From assembly GCA_964342385.1 (NCBI GenBank), contig CAYFGP010000016.1, positions 6,243 to 70,242 of the forward strand: a stretch of 64,000 bases of DNA, in the 5' to 3' direction. Position numbers and translations under genes: made by a program. This document shows positions 63,195-64,000 of this stretch, one piece after another. The DNA comes from Oceanospirillum sp964342385. Its GTDB lineage: Bacteria > Pseudomonadota > Gammaproteobacteria > Pseudomonadales > Halomonadaceae. Position 1 is the stretch's first letter. Each line of letters opens with the position of its first letter. The notes below the pieces were generated by a model that was given only the letters and a program-made list of their open reading frames with translations, ran no database searches and was not told where the DNA came from.

Positions 63195-64000
63195 TTATGC
63201 CTCCTTACCAAACAGACCTGCAGGACGAACCAGCAGTACAACAATCATCACCAGGAAGATCACAGTGGTGGATGCTTCCGGATAGAACACTTTTGTCAAA
63301 CCTTCAATCAGTCCCATCAACAAGCCGGTGACAATGGAACCGAGAATAGAGCCCATACCACCAATTACTACCACCGCGAATACTACGATCAGCAGGTTAG
63401 AACCCATCACCGGGCTGACCGAATAGATCGGCGCAGCTAATACACCAGCAAAAGCGGCCAACGCTACACCATAGCCATAAGTCAGGGTGATCAGCAGCGG
63501 CACGTTGATACCAAACGCCTGCAGCAGTTGTGGGTTTTCGGTACCCGCACGTAGATAGGAACCCAGCTTGGTACGCTCAATCATGTACCAGGTACCAAAA
63601 CAGATAATCAGAGAGGCTACGATAATCCAGGCACGATAGGTCGGCAGGAACATAAAGCCCAGGTTGTTACCACCCGTCAGTGCCTGAGGTACAGAATATG
63701 GCTGCCCGGAAACACCAAAGAAGTGAATAAAGGAGCCTTCGATCATCAATGCCAAACCGAAGGTCAGCAGCAGACCGTACAGGTGGTCTTCTTTATACAG
63801 ACGGCGCAGCATGGTTTTCTCAAGGGCAATACCAATTGCCGCGACCACCAGGGGCGCAAACAGCAGAGAAACCCAGTAGTTAACACCCAGGAAATTCAGA
63901 CCTAACCAAGCTACAAACGCACCCAGCATGTACTGAGCACCGTGTGCAAAGTTAATAATATTTAACAGACCAAAAATAATAGCCAAACCAAGACTTAGCA
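63195..64000 (-). CDS. livH: Branched-chain amino-acid ABC permease LivH, 5' end outside the window
   Basis: The gene is cut by the right edge. The sequence at the edge reads LSLGLAIIFGLLNIINFAHGAQYMLGA, the conserved N-terminal part of LivH, without an ATG, so the true start lies beyond 64000. Other motifs: LRAGTENPQLLQAFGINVPLLITLTYGYGVALAAFAGVLAAPI and VVIGGMGSILGSIVTGLLMGLIEGL. First in the operon with livM in transcription order here. Confidence 0.93.
   Translation of the reverse strand, partial: LSLGLAIIFGLLNIINFAHGAQYMLGAFVAWLGLNFLGVNYWVSLLFAPLVVAAIGIALEKTMLRRLYKEDHLYGLLLTFGLALMIEGSFIHFFGVSGQPYSVPQALTGGNNLGFMFLPTYRAWIIVASLIICFGTWYMIERTKLGSYLRAGTENPQLLQAFGINVPLLITLTYGYGVALAAFAGVLAAPIYSVSPVMGSNLLIVVFAVVVIGGMGSILGSIVTGLLMGLIEGLTKVFYPEASTTVIFLVMIVVLLVRPAGLFGKEA

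Overview
The window looks like the chromosome of a heterotrophic marine-type gammaproteobacterium, probably an Oceanospirillales relative. This rests on gene content: RimO, CysH, an EF-P-like protein, LivHM, PPK2, PpnP, many chemoreceptors and c-di-GMP proteins, and secreted orphan proteins. Base composition is moderate by eye and no rRNA or tRNA gene was seen. One scaffold gap of 100 N lies at 6572-6671, inside an octamer repeat. Both window edges cut genes (rimO on the left, livH on the right).

Layout. 1-6.4 kb: rimO fragment, an acetyltransferase, an overlapping PAS/chemoreceptor gene pair, a LysE-type exporter, a DUF2799 lipoprotein and small orphans. 6.4-8.8 kb: repeat gap and two orphan proteins. 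8.8-13.2 kb: a TonB receptor with a GntR regulator flanked by a repeated palindrome, and a DUF3047-type gene broken by one TGA that sits behind a Pho-box-like array. 13.4-21.5 kb is the most unusual part: a 540-residue acidic repeat protein, a smaller relative, an orphan CRISPR array, a two-component system whose sensor carries a hyperacidic periplasmic insert, and a two-domain lipoprotein. Three promoters in this stretch share helically phased CTGAC boxes, so I read it as one regulated locus, although its function is unknown. 21.5-30.8 kb: secreted protease, EF-P-like factor, AraC regulator, periplasmic binding protein, EAL-HDOD protein and cysH. 31-39.7 kb: a complete ferri-siderophore uptake cluster (AraC regulator, TonB receptor, FhuF-type reductase, ABC ATPase, binding protein, fused permease), with no siderophore synthesis genes. 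39.8-49.9 kb: a frameshifted binding protein, a pirin operon divergent from a LysR gene that has a (GAAA)9 tract in its leader, PhnA, and a chemoreceptor. 49.9-64 kb: a 1296-residue PAS/GAF/GGDEF/EAL protein, MarR, an aldose dehydrogenase, PpnP, PPK2, a MATE/diguanylate cyclase pair, a crotonase and LivMH.

The themes are iron and siderophore acquisition, environmental sensing (two chemoreceptor systems, four c-di-GMP or two-component proteins) and secreted or repeat-rich proteins of unknown role. A dispersed palindromic element of about 90-125 bp occurs at three intergenic sites (40.8, 53.9 and 56.8 kb).
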